Below are positions 6,015 through 12,396 of a stretch of DNA of 12,673 nucleotides, piece after piece; position 1 is the first letter of the stretch; the number at the start of each line of letters is the position of its first letter. Position numbers and translations under genes: made by a program. The notes below the pieces were generated by a model. That model did no database searches. It had not been told where the DNA came from and was given only the letters and a program-made list of their open reading frames with translations. Source of the DNA: an uncultured Anaerocolumna sp. GTDB taxonomy: Bacteria; Bacillota; Clostridia; Lachnospirales; Lachnospiraceae. Location: positions 1 through 12,673 of the forward strand of contig CALDJN010000028.1 of NCBI GenBank assembly GCA_937901695.1. The letters run 5' to 3'.

Positions 6015-6677
6015 ATGCAAGCAGTTATGGAAACTTTATTCGATGCGACCTATCTTACTACGGTAATTACCATCGGTATACTGATGATAAAAAAAAGCAA
6101 TGGTAATCCACAGTACCGATTGTTCGGAATTATGGCTGTTACGCTAGGATTAGGTGATTCTTTTCATCTAGTTCCCAGAGCGTTGGCACTTTGCACCACA
6201 GGACTTGAAAGCTATACCGCTGTCCTTGGAATTGGTAAATTCATCACCTCAATTACCATGACAATCTTTTATATTCTCCTCTATTATGTATGGCGTTTAC
6301 GTTACAAGGTAGAGGGAAAACAGGCACTGACCGTTACTGTATATACATTGGCAATTCTTAGAATTGCACTCTGCCTTATGCCTCAAAATGCTTGGACCAG
6401 TGGGGCTTCTCCATTGTCTTGGGGAATTTACCGAAATCTTCCCTTTGCCGCTATGGGTATTATAGTAATTGTTCTGTTTTATCAAAGTGCCAGGGAAACC
6501 AACGACAAAGCCTTCCGTTATATGTGGCTGACCATTGTTCTCAGTTTTGCCTTCTACATACCGGTAGTGCTATTTGCTGACACCATTCCTGTAATCGGAG
6601 TGTTGATGATTCCAAAAACCTGTGCTTATGTTTGGACTATTCTGATTGGTTACAACGAAATGAAAGGATTGAAATAA
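6015..6677 (+). CDS. Seven-helix membrane protein of unknown function
   Basis: This 220-residue integral membrane protein has hydrophobic segments at about 10-27, 35-60, 68-93, 103-122, 140-157, 168-189 and 191-213. Polar and charged residues lie within the helices: D48, H51 and R55 in GDSFHLVPR (segment 2), K75 (segment 3), R116 (segment 4), and K201 in IPKTCAYVW (segment 7). Buried charges on this scale suggest ligand, cofactor or ion binding rather than a plain anchor. I do not recognise a named family. The ATG follows AAAGGAG, and one base separates its stop from the next gene, so the two are translated as a pair. The unit has a very strong promoter, operators and an attenuator-like leader, which points to inducible expression. 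Seven helices with a lysine in the last recall rhodopsins, but no opsin motif is seen. Confidence 0.85.
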   Translation: MQAVMETLFDATYLTTVITIGILMIKKSNGNPQYRLFGIMAVTLGLGDSFHLVPRALALCTTGLESYTAVLGIGKFITSITMTIFYILLYYVWRLRYKVEGKQALTVTVYTLAILRIALCLMPQNAWTSGASPLSWGIYRNLPFAAMGIIVIVLFYQSARETNDKAFRYMWLTIVLSFAFYIPVVLFADTIPVIGVLMIPKTCAYVWTILIGYNEMKGLK

Positions 6678-6678
6678 T

Positions 6679-7095
6679 ATGAAAAAATTAATTAATACTG
6701 CTTTTATCTATGCCATTGCTGCAATGGTCTGTGGTATATTTTACCGAGGGTTTACCAAATCAATGTCCTTTGATGGACGCACCACATTAGCCTTTACGCA
6801 TTTACACTTATTTGCACTGGGTACTATGGTATTTCTGATTCTTGCGTTGTTCAGCCTCAAAACTGATTTACTAATGCAAAAGAAATTTAAAGCATTTTTC
6901 CTCACCTATAACATCGGTCTTCCGCTGATGGTCGTAATGTTTTTTGTACGTGGCATCTTACAGGTATTAGGGACTCCTTTGTCAGCTGGCATGAATGCTG
7001 CCATTTCCGGTATTGCAGGAATCACACACATTATTCTCGGTATTGCAATTGTTTTAATGTTCCTTTGCTTAAAAGACGTTACTATAAATAAATAA
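6679..7095 (+). CDS. DUF2871-family membrane protein
   Basis: This 138-residue protein has four predicted helices (about 5-23, 39-60, 73-97 and 106-130). It matches the DUF2871 pattern as I remember it: GIFYRGFTK near 19-27, THLHLFALG near 40-48, YNIGLPLMVVMFFVRGILQVLG at 77-98 and ISGIAGITHIILGI at 109-122. H41 and H43 in helix 2 and H117 in helix 4 face the membrane core. Helix histidines of this sort bind heme in oxidase-like and NnrS-like proteins, so heme or metal binding is an inference to test. AAAGGA lies 10 bases before the ATG, inside the end of the upstream gene, so translational coupling is expected. The gene ends 17 bp before the MITE-like element. The family is functionally uncharacterised; pairing with a seven-helix protein suggests a complex. 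Confidence 0.85.
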   Translation: MKKLINTAFIYAIAAMVCGIFYRGFTKSMSFDGRTTLAFTHLHLFALGTMVFLILALFSLKTDLLMQKKFKAFFLTYNIGLPLMVVMFFVRGILQVLGTPLSAGMNAAISGIAGITHIILGIAIVLMFLCLKDVTINK

Positions 7096-7111
7096 TTTAA
7101 GTATAAAAGAC

Positions 7112-7270
7112 AAAAGGGGCTATTGGAAAATAAAAAATGTCATTCTGAGAGCAAATTCAGCTTGCTGAATTATGCTCGAAGAATCTCACGTTAAAATGAG
7201 ATTCTTCGCCCAATTTAGCAAAGCTAAATTGCGCTCAGAATGACAGTTTTATTTTACAACAGTCCCTTTT
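7112..7270. mobile_element. MITE-like element with IS-type terminal repeats enclosing a cloverleaf palindrome
   Basis: Terminal inverted repeats of 24 bp (7112-7135 and 7247-7270) match at about 21 positions and carry AAAAGGGGCTATTG at the outer ends, a sequence style of IS termini. They enclose 7138-7245. The closing stem is TGTCATTCTGAG 7138-7149 with 7234-7245. Arm 1 is 7150-7161 with 7164-7176. Arm 2 is a perfect 12-bp stem, 7177-7188 with 7197-7208. Arm 3 is a 9-bp stem, 7211-7219 with 7223-7231. No coding capacity and no clear target duplication are seen. It sits between two convergent units and could also terminate both. Confidence 0.8.
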
Positions 7271-7289
7271 TATTACTCTGTATTGAATA

Positions 7290-8522
7290 CTAAACTATTT
7301 GATCCTTTTTGTTGAATTCACCAGCCCATTCGAAACCTTTTTTCGCTGCGATTACAGCAATAATTTCATTAATTACAGCTGCCGCTGCAATAGTTCCCTG
7401 AATTATTTTTGCACATTCAGGAGCGGGAGTGGATAAAACAGATACTGCTATACCGGTAAATACTAAAGAAACACCGGAATGAGGCCAAAGAGTCAGTCCA
7501 AGATATTTCTTTACCGTATCTGGTAACTTTGTGACGCTTGCACCAAAGTATGCACCAAAATATTTTCCAAATCCTCTGGAAATGATGTAAATTGCGGTAA
7601 ATAAACCAGCTCCTAAAACTAAATGATAATCTAGTGGTGCACCAAGATTTAATATTGCAATAATCATTGCAATACCTAAAAATGGGTTGAAGTTATCCAT
7701 AATCTGATTTAACCGTTCATCCGAAACCATGTTAGAGAAAGTACCGGAAAATGCCATGCCCATTAACATGAAATTCAGAATAGGTGATGGCAGCAAATAA
7801 TTGTTGCAAAAAGCTCCGATAACAGAGGTAAGTATAATCAATAAAATCAGAATCACAACGGTAGCTGGAGCACTACGCTCTTTTTTCAATAATACACCTC
7901 CCAAAAGTCCAGTTATAATGCCAATAATAAGTGGTAAGATTATTATAAGCGGAATTACATATACCGGTAACTTTTTTTCGGAAATATTACTAGCAACGAT
8001 TGCCATGGTCGTAAAGAATACAACAACTCCAACCATATCATCAAGTGCTGCCATGGGAATCAGTGTCTTAGTCACAGGTCCATCAGTCCTAAATTCCCTT
8101 ACAATGGAAAGAGCAGGCGCAGGCGCAGTTGCAAGTGCAATTCCTCCAAAGATAAAAGCAAGATAGACAGGTATATCACTTATTATAAATACAACGGAAA
8201 ATGCCAGTGATACAACTAAAAATGTACCAAGTGACTGAGTCAATGTTGTAATGATGATAGCCTTGCCGTATTTCTTAATATTTCTCCATACAAGTTCCGT
8301 GCCAATCATTAAGCCAACAGAGCACTCAAAAATGTGATTCAATGCCACATACCAGCCTGCACTCAGAATTTCGTTATTTATTAAAGAAAGTGCGTGAGGG
8401 CCTAATATCATACCCGTAATTAACCACCCTAAAATAGAGGGCAGTTTGATTTTTGATACAAGCCTACCAACAAAATAAGCTACTACAACTGCAATCAGCA
8501 GTCGAATAATAAATAAAATCAT
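7290..8522 (-). CDS. CPA2-type Na+(K+)/H+ antiporter
   Basis: This 410-residue cation/proton antiporter has about 12 membrane helices. The first is followed by KLPSILGWLITGMILGP (26-42), the Kef/NapA-type signature. TAPAP (132-136) forms the unwound helix crossover, and D161-D162 in AALDDMVGV is the ion-binding pair that usually marks electrogenic exchangers. There is no C-terminal RCK/TrkA domain: the protein ends soon after the last helix, so nucleotide-gated control is absent. It works at the membrane, probably in Na+ or K+ export or pH homeostasis. AAAGGAG at 8532-8538 lies 9 bases before the ATG. The ATG overlaps the TGA of the TetR gene by 4 bp (ATGA), so the two are cotranscribed and coupled. 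Expression is expected to follow TetR derepression. The ion specificity is not readable. Confidence 0.9.
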   Translation of the reverse strand: MILFIIRLLIAVVVAYFVGRLVSKIKLPSILGWLITGMILGPHALSLINNEILSAGWYVALNHIFECSVGLMIGTELVWRNIKKYGKAIIITTLTQSLGTFLVVSLAFSVVFIISDIPVYLAFIFGGIALATAPAPALSIVREFRTDGPVTKTLIPMAALDDMVGVVVFFTTMAIVASNISEKKLPVYVIPLIIILPLIIGIITGLLGGVLLKKERSAPATVVILILLIILTSVIGAFCNNYLLPSPILNFMLMGMAFSGTFSNMVSDERLNQIMDNFNPFLGIAMIIAILNLGAPLDYHLVLGAGLFTAIYIISRGFGKYFGAYFGASVTKLPDTVKKYLGLTLWPHSGVSLVFTGIAVSVLSTPAPECAKIIQGTIAAAAVINEIIAVIAAKKGFEWAGEFNKKDQIV

Positions 8523-9130
8523 ATTTTTTTTCTCCTTTCTGCAATACCATATAACATATAATCCAGTAGTTTTGACAACATTATTTCATGATCTGCAATG
8601 ACATTCGTAAAAGTTGTGTCACTGTAAGCAGGACTACTGAAATATCCATTGAACATTTTCTGTACAATTTCAAAATATTGTAAGGCTTCTGACTCTTTAA
8701 CCCCATCACGTAGTTTGACCGTGGACAGCGTCGAACAATATATTTGCATATTCAGCCCATCGAAATCTTTTTTTAACTCCTTTATCCTTTCAGATAACTT
8801 TTTCGGTGGCTGCAAAACTGCTTCAAAGAATATTCGTGCATAAAGTTCGTTTTCAGAGAAGAAATGAAACCTTAAGTCCATATATTGCTGCAAATCAATA
8901 TCAGCTGCTTGACCCTGCAAATATGTCTTTAAAGACGAAAAGCATCTTTCCACACAGGCAAGATACACCTCATCTTTATTCTTAAAATTATGATAAATCA
9001 ACCCTTTGGAAATCCCAGTGTTGCTGATATTGTTTAGCGATGAACCATCATATCCCTTAGTGCCGAATTCTAAAATTGCGGCATTGATGATTTTTTCTTT
9101 TGTAAGTTCAGTTTTTTCTTCCTTTTTCAT
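8519..9130 (-). CDS. TetR/AcrR-family transcriptional repressor
   Basis: This protein has 203 residues from the favoured start. The N-terminal HTH (about 8-52) reads EKIINAAILEFGTKGYDGSSLNNISNTGISKGLIYHNFKNKDEV; G-x-S-x-G-L-I-Y-x-x-F-x-x-K is the TetR signature. The remaining helical domain would bind an unknown inducer. An upstream ATG at 9175 has no ribosome binding site. GGAGGG at 9140-9145 lies 9 bases before the ATG at 9130. Its TGA overlaps the antiporter ATG. The promoter lies within four tandem TAGACC-type palindromes, so it almost certainly represses itself and the antiporter. Inducer candidates are antiporter substrates or amphipathic cations, but this is inference. Confidence 0.9.
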   Translation of the reverse strand: MKKEEKTELTKEKIINAAILEFGTKGYDGSSLNNISNTGISKGLIYHNFKNKDEVYLACVERCFSSLKTYLQGQAADIDLQQYMDLRFHFFSENELYARIFFEAVLQPPKKLSERIKELKKDFDGLNMQIYCSTLSTVKLRDGVKESEALQYFEIVQKMFNGYFSSPAYSDTTFTNVIADHEIMLSKLLDYMLYGIAERRKKI

Positions 9131-9156
9131 AAAACCTATCCCTCCAAAATCATTAT

Positions 9157-9303
9157 TATCTAAACAATCTATCATATTATAATCATCATAGGCTGATTGG
9201 CTATCATACTATAATCATTATAAACTAACTGGTCTATCATTGTTATAACCATTGTAGACCAACTGGTCTATCATATTATAATCATTATAGACCGATTAGT
9301 CAA
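9157..9303. promoter_or_regulatory. Tandem 33-bp array of TetR operators
   Basis: Sixteen-base palindromes of consensus TAGACCAACTGGTCTA recur at 9189-9203 (one base short), 9221-9236, 9255-9270 and 9288-9303, with a decayed fifth near 9161-9172. Start-to-start distance is 32-34 bp, about three helical turns. The 17-bp spacers are also repeated (TCATATTATAATCATTA) and each holds the palindromic ATTATAAT. The site at 9255-9270 is the best dyad, with TAGACCA and TGGTCTA around AC. Confidence 0.82.
9275..9303 (-). promoter_or_regulatory. Promoter of the TetR-antiporter operon
   Basis: On the minus strand TTGACT (9303-9298) and TATAAT (9280-9275) are exactly 17 bp apart. One operator covers the -35 region and another (9255-9270) begins just after the -10 and covers the start site near 9268, giving clear autorepression geometry. 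Confidence 0.75.
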
Positions 9304-9329
9304 TAATAATTTGAAAAAATTTTTTTATT

Positions 9330-9412
9330 TTAAATAATTAAAATAATGCTTAAATAATGTTTTAGATAATGTTTTAAAATGTTTTAAATAATACTTAAAT
9401 GATTATAGTAAT
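9330..9412. repeat. AT-rich direct repeats of TTAAATAATG-type words
   Basis: Words such as TTAAATAATT, CTTAAATAATG, TTTTAGATAATG, TTTTAAAATG, TTTTAAATAATA and CTTAAATGATTA follow each other with almost no G or C. This AT-rich tract lies just upstream of the TetR promoter and may be a bendable or UP-like region. I see no gene in it. Confidence 0.5.
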
Positions 9413-9469
9413 GTACAATGTAATTGATTATTAATTCAATTATTTCCCTAAAAGACATAAAAAATTACT

Positions 9470-9515
9470 TTACTACTGTATAATTAAGACAACTGGCTTA
9501 ATTATACAGTAGTAA
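9470..9515. repeat. Perfect 19-bp hairpin
   Basis: 9470-9488 is perfectly complementary to 9497-9515 with an 8-nt loop (ACAACTGG). The arm starts TTACTACTGTATAATTAAG. There is no U-tract and no flanking gene end within 300 bp. It directly abuts the collapsed element at 9513. Confidence 0.75.
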
Positions 9516-9553
9516 GGGTTGTTGCAAAACTGTCATTTTGCAATAGCCCCTTA
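9513..9553. repeat. Collapsed derivative of the MITE-like element (termini only)
   Basis: AAGGGTTGTTGCAAAA, then CTGTCA, then TTTTGCAATAGCCCCTT. The two arms are the same terminal repeats seen at 7112 and 7270, here facing each other across TGTCA, the first bases of the internal repeat. It looks like an internal deletion product. Confidence 0.6.
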
Positions 9554-9571
9554 AAAGCGGTATCTTAAATC

Positions 9572-9732
9572 GGTGCCTGGCACCATTTACTCAATTCAGC
9601 TTACTGAATTATAAGCGCGAAGAATCTCAATCCAAAGTGGGATTCTTCGAACAAATTCAGCAAGCTGAATTTGCTCTCAGAATGACAAATTTTTCAATCG
9701 GTAATTCGGTGCCTAATTCGGTGCCTGGCACC
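9572..9732. repeat. Cloverleaf repeat copy bracketed by GGTGCC-T-GGCACC palindromes
   Basis: Palindromes GGTGCC-T-GGCACC lie at 9572-9584 and 9720-9732, with a half copy at 9709-9714. Between them is a partial cloverleaf: arm 1 AATTCAG/CTGAATT (9593-9610), arm 2 at 9618-9629 with 9638-9649 (11 Watson-Crick pairs and one wobble), arm 3 at 9652-9661 with 9664-9673, and the right closing strand at 9676-9687. The left closing strand is displaced to 9531. Confidence 0.75.
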
Positions 9733-9747
9733 AAATAATATATAATA

Positions 9748-9794
9748 ATAAAACCATCAAGGCACCCTCTTAAATGTGTTCTTGATGGTTTTAT
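9748..9794 (-). terminator. Intrinsic terminator of the azoreductase gene
   Basis: The 12-bp arm AAAACCATCAAG (9750-9761) pairs with CTTGATGGTTTT (9781-9792), with two more A-T pairs outside and a 19-nt loop. It lies 28 bp past the stop of the gene at 9822. Read on the minus strand the stem ends in TTTT followed by ATTATTATAT. Confidence 0.78.
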
Positions 9795-9821
9795 ATGCAT
9801 ACTTAGTATGTCTTTTTACAC

Positions 9822-10424
9822 TTAGAATTTTTCTGCTTGTTCTTGTGCTTTTTTAATTGCATTTCCAACAATGGCTTCAACATCCTGACCTATTACATCC
9901 AGGTTATCTGCTGATATAGTAGTAAAATCTGTTACTCCTAAAAAGCCTAAAATGGTTCTTAAATATTTATCTCCCATTTCCCATTCTGCAAATTTACCTT
10001 CTGAATATTCTCCACCTCTGGCAGTAATGTTGATTGCTTTTTTCCCTTGGCATAGACCAACAGGTCCTTCTGCTGTATATTTAAAAGTTATTGTAGTTAC
10101 ACAAATGTAATCAATATAGGCTTTCAATATTGCAGGAATGCCTAGATTCCATAGAGGTTCGGCAAATACGTACTTGTCAGCCTCAAGGAACTGGTAAGCA
10201 TATTTGAGAATCGGATGATTTCTTCCTTCTCCTGGTTTAGGCATATGCATCATAATACCTTCTTCTGACAGAAAATTAATTCCCTCCTTATATAAATCCA
10301 AGGTAATAATTTCATCATCAGGATGATGCTCTTTGTAGGTTTCAATAAACTTATCTGCTATTCTAAATGTTCTTGATGTTCCTTCCGGCTTTGCATTAGC
10401 CTTTATATATAGAACTGTACTCAT
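9822..10424 (-). CDS. azoR: FMN-dependent NADH-azoreductase / quinone reductase
   Basis: This 200-residue cytosolic flavoprotein has a flavodoxin-like fold. It reduces quinones to hydroquinones, and azo dyes, by two-electron transfer from NAD(P)H. The start STVLYIKANAKPEGTSRTF (2-20) is the AzoR/AcpD phosphate-binding loop for FMN. PLWNLGIPAILKAYIDYI (about 90-107) is the isoalloxazine-contact motif, and TARGGEYS (about 134-141) is the second FMN loop. An in-frame GTG at 10436 could extend it by four residues. However, AAAGGTG at 10434-10440 is spaced 9 bases from the ATG at 10424, and family members begin MSxVLYIKA. It is divergent from an HxlR/YodB-like regulator 207 bp away, the arrangement expected for quinone or diamide induction. 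It has its own terminator at 9750. The substrate range is unknown. Confidence 0.92.
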   Translation of the reverse strand: MSTVLYIKANAKPEGTSRTFRIADKFIETYKEHHPDDEIITLDLYKEGINFLSEEGIMMHMPKPGEGRNHPILKYAYQFLEADKYVFAEPLWNLGIPAILKAYIDYICVTTITFKYTAEGPVGLCQGKKAINITARGGEYSEGKFAEWEMGDKYLRTILGFLGVTDFTTISADNLDVIGQDVEAIVGNAIKKAQEQAEKF

Positions 10425-10570
10425 TGGTATCCACACCTTTCCTAATTGTTATCTTCTTAATTATTGACATTGTTTTTGTTTTAACACATATAAATCTACT
10501 ACATTTCTTTGCATGCAATAAGAATTCAATAAGAACTTATACGATATATAATATTATTTAAATATTCTAT

Positions 10571-10600
10571 TTGCAATAAGGCACTTATTTGTGCTATAGT
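10571..10600 (+). promoter_or_regulatory. Candidate promoter of the HxlR regulator
   Basis: TTGCAA (10571-10576), an 18-bp spacer, then TATAGT (10595-10600) with TGC directly before it (extended -10). GCAC (10581-10584) and GTGC (10591-10594) form a small dyad in the spacer. Confidence 0.55.
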
Positions 10601-10615
10601 ATCTAAAAAGATACT
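10598..10615. promoter_or_regulatory. Operator-like palindrome at the HxlR start site
   Basis: AGTATCT (10598-10604), AAAA, AGATACT (10609-10615) is a perfect 7-bp dyad overlapping the -10 and the predicted transcription start. AGTAT...ATACT boxes are the style bound by DUF24/HxlR repressors, so autorepression is likely. No equally good copy is seen near the azoreductase start. Confidence 0.65.
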
Positions 10616-10631
10616 GTTATGAGGTGATAAT

Positions 10632-11030
10632 TTGTTAACTAAGGAAGAAAGACATGAGACATGCTATATGCAACTAAAATGTGCCAAATTTGACGTTTGT
10701 CCAATGGTTCTTGTACAAAATTTGCTTTCGGGAAAACGTAAAATTTTGATTTTATGGTATTTGAGTTATAAAACTCTAAGATTTAATGAGATTAAAAAAA
10801 AGCTACCTGATGTTACCCAGAAAATGCTTACACAGCAATTGAGAAGTTTGGAGGAGGACAACCTGATATATCGGAAAGTATACCCTATTGTTCCTCCCAA
10901 AGTAGAATATGGACTGACTGAATTAGGTGAGAAAATAATCCCTATACTAGAAATGATGCATAGCTTTGGAGCAGATTATTTGGAATCACAAAATGTTAAT
11001 CAAATGGAATCGCAAAGTGCCAATCAATAA
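10632..11030 (+). CDS. HxlR/DUF24-family winged-helix regulator, YodB-like
   Basis: This 132-residue protein has a winged-helix domain at about 23-105: CPMVLVQNLLSGKRKILIL, LRFNEIKKKLPDVTQKMLT, QQLRSLEEDNLIYRKVYP and YGLTELGEKI. In Bacillus subtilis the relative YodB represses azoreductase genes and senses quinones or disulfide stress through a cysteine just before a proline (Cys6). C23-P24 occupies that position here, and C11 and C17 are extra candidates for disulfides. It starts with TTG, spaced 5 bases from GAGGTG at 10621-10626. It is divergent from the azoreductase, its likely target. The C-terminus ends in an in-frame 24-bp duplication (ESQNVNQM/ESQSANQ), so the tail is variable and probably not functional. 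Confidence 0.9.
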   Translation: MLTKEERHETCYMQLKCAKFDVCPMVLVQNLLSGKRKILILWYLSYKTLRFNEIKKKLPDVTQKMLTQQLRSLEEDNLIYRKVYPIVPPKVEYGLTELGEKIIPILEMMHSFGADYLESQNVNQMESQSANQ

Positions 11031-11063
11031 AATCATAGAATGCCATCAATAAAATCACAGCAA
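10981..11063. repeat. Two adjacent short tandem duplications at the hxlR 3' end
   Basis: A 24-bp unit at 10981-11004 is repeated at 11005-11028 in frame. A second unit (TGCCAATCAATAAAATCA...) at 11018-11040 is repeated with one deleted base at 11041-11063, after the stop codon. Together they lengthen the protein tail and the short convergent intergenic region. Confidence 0.7.
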
Positions 11064-11084
11064 CAGTTCCTTGATTTTGAGTTT

Positions 11085-11984
11085 TTATGTATTTTCTTTC
11101 TTAACTATACATTTTTTTCTGTGCTGTTTATCTTTATACATTTTTTTATCAGCAAATGATATTAATTCCTTAGGGGTCAATGGTTTACCTTCCATTGTAT
11201 ATATTCCCAGTGATGTAGAGATTTTTACTTTCTCATTTTCTGATATAATTAGATTGGATATTATACAACGAATCATATTGGCAATCTGATGGGCTTCGAT
11301 TTCTGAAGTATTCGCTAAGCATACTAAAAATTCATCACCGCCATAACGGGCTGCCCAATCAGAATCGGGCTTGATACATTGTATAATAGAGTTTGCAAAC
11401 TCTACAAGAGCCTTATCTCCATAAGCATGTCCATAGGTATCATTTATATCCTTAAAATTATCAATATCAAAAAAAATAACAGATAACGGTTTCTTTTCAA
11501 GAGTTGCTTTGACTATGTCTGCCGGTAAACGCTCCTCCACATACCGTCTGTTATATAATCCTGTTAGCTTATCCCTTATAACCATATCTCTTAATTCCGA
11601 TAAAAAACTCCTAAGCATACGTCCATCCGAATAATCTCCAGAGCCAATCATTATACTATCCGATGCATTTTTAAACAACTCTATAACAGTGGGTTTTTCA
11701 GAATCTTCTATCATAATAGCAGTTACCATCATAATGGCATCTGAGGTTTCTTCTATCTTAAAATAGCATTTTTCTTCTAAGTAAGCTCGAACTGATATAC
11801 AATTATCACAAATCTTATTATGCTTCCAGTAATTATAACAAATCTCATTGCTTTCATTTCTTTCTAAACCGCGGAATTCAACAACTTTTTTATCTATAGG
11901 GTCTACAATTCTAACCATATCATACATTTTATGAAAAACGCCTAGGTTACTCTCCAGAGCCTTAAGCGTTACACTATCAGTCAT
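11085..11984 (-). CDS. Diguanylate cyclase with N-terminal cysteine-rich sensor region
   Basis: This 299-residue protein makes c-di-GMP from two GTP. The catalytic GGDEF domain (about 133-289) shows DKLTGLYNRR (138-147), metal-site FDIDNFKDINDTYGH, and an intact RYGGDEF (213-219). The allosteric I-site arginine is absent: the position reads P206-D-S-D209, so product inhibition through the usual RxxD site is not expected. The N-terminal third (about 12-110) is PAS-like in size and has four cysteines, C49, C59, C62 and C73 (C-x9-C-x2-C-x10-C), a spacing able to hold a metal or Fe-S centre or sense redox. No membrane helix is seen, so it is cytosolic. An ATG at 12008 lacks a ribosome binding site; AAAGGA at 11994-11999 supports ATG 11984. 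It is monocistronic. Confidence 0.92.
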   Translation of the reverse strand: MTDSVTLKALESNLGVFHKMYDMVRIVDPIDKKVVEFRGLERNESNEICYNYWKHNKICDNCISVRAYLEEKCYFKIEETSDAIMMVTAIMIEDSEKPTVIELFKNASDSIMIGSGDYSDGRMLRSFLSELRDMVIRDKLTGLYNRRYVEERLPADIVKATLEKKPLSVIFFDIDNFKDINDTYGHAYGDKALVEFANSIIQCIKPDSDWAARYGGDEFLVCLANTSEIEAHQIANMIRCIISNLIISENEKVKISTSLGIYTMEGKPLTPKELISFADKKMYKDKQHRKKCIVKKENT

Positions 11985-12288
11985 AATTTCAATTCCTTTC
12001 CCTACCATTTTTTACATAATAGTCAATATCTATATCTAATATCGGTTACTAAATTCATATTTATTATACATCATTGAAATAGCGCTAGTCTAGTATTGTA
12101 AAAGAAGAATTGCTTAAATATTATATAATCTACTTCTCTTAAGTTATCTATTCAATCTTTACTTGTCAATTTAAATCTTCATTGGAAGTTTATTATAAAT
12201 GTCATATAAAAATAGGTTAAGTCTATCGGTCATTTTGTTGACCATATACTTAGCTTCTCATTTTCTAATATTAGTTCTTTAGTACGCC
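11985..12288. other. Intergenic region with no gene seen
   Basis: This AT-rich stretch lies upstream of the diguanylate cyclase. A minus-strand TATAAT is at 12068-12063 but has no convincing -35 at the proper distance. A 5-bp dyad GGTCA/TGACC lies near 12220-12236. I see no ORF, tRNA or strong repeat. Confidence 0.5.
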
Positions 12289-12322
12289 AAAAACGCCTAA
12301 ACTCTGAAATTTAGGCGTTTTT
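12289..12322. terminator. Bidirectional intrinsic terminator
   Basis: AAAAACGCCTAAA (12289-12301) is perfectly complementary to TTTAGGCGTTTTT (12310-12322) with an 8-nt loop. T-runs occur on both strands. It is placed to end transcription of the minus-strand gene whose stop is at 12397. Confidence 0.85.
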
Positions 12323-12396
12323 ACTATGTATTAATTCAAATTAAGATATAAAGTTTTTGAATAAGTCAGATTAAAATAAATGGGAATAAATTATTA

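Noticed and set aside
6015..6677. Rhodopsin, because of seven helices and a lysine in the last helix
   Set aside because: Helix 7 lacks the opsin context around the lysine and no retinal-pocket residues or carotenoid genes are seen.
7801..8166. 121-codon plus-strand ORF inside the antiporter gene
   Set aside because: It is the opposite-strand shadow of the antiporter's hydrophobic coding sequence and has no own ribosome binding site.
9157..9303. Possible mini-CRISPR with 16-bp repeats and 17-bp spacers
   Set aside because: The spacers are themselves repeated and contain promoter -10 boxes; the layout fits TetR operators.
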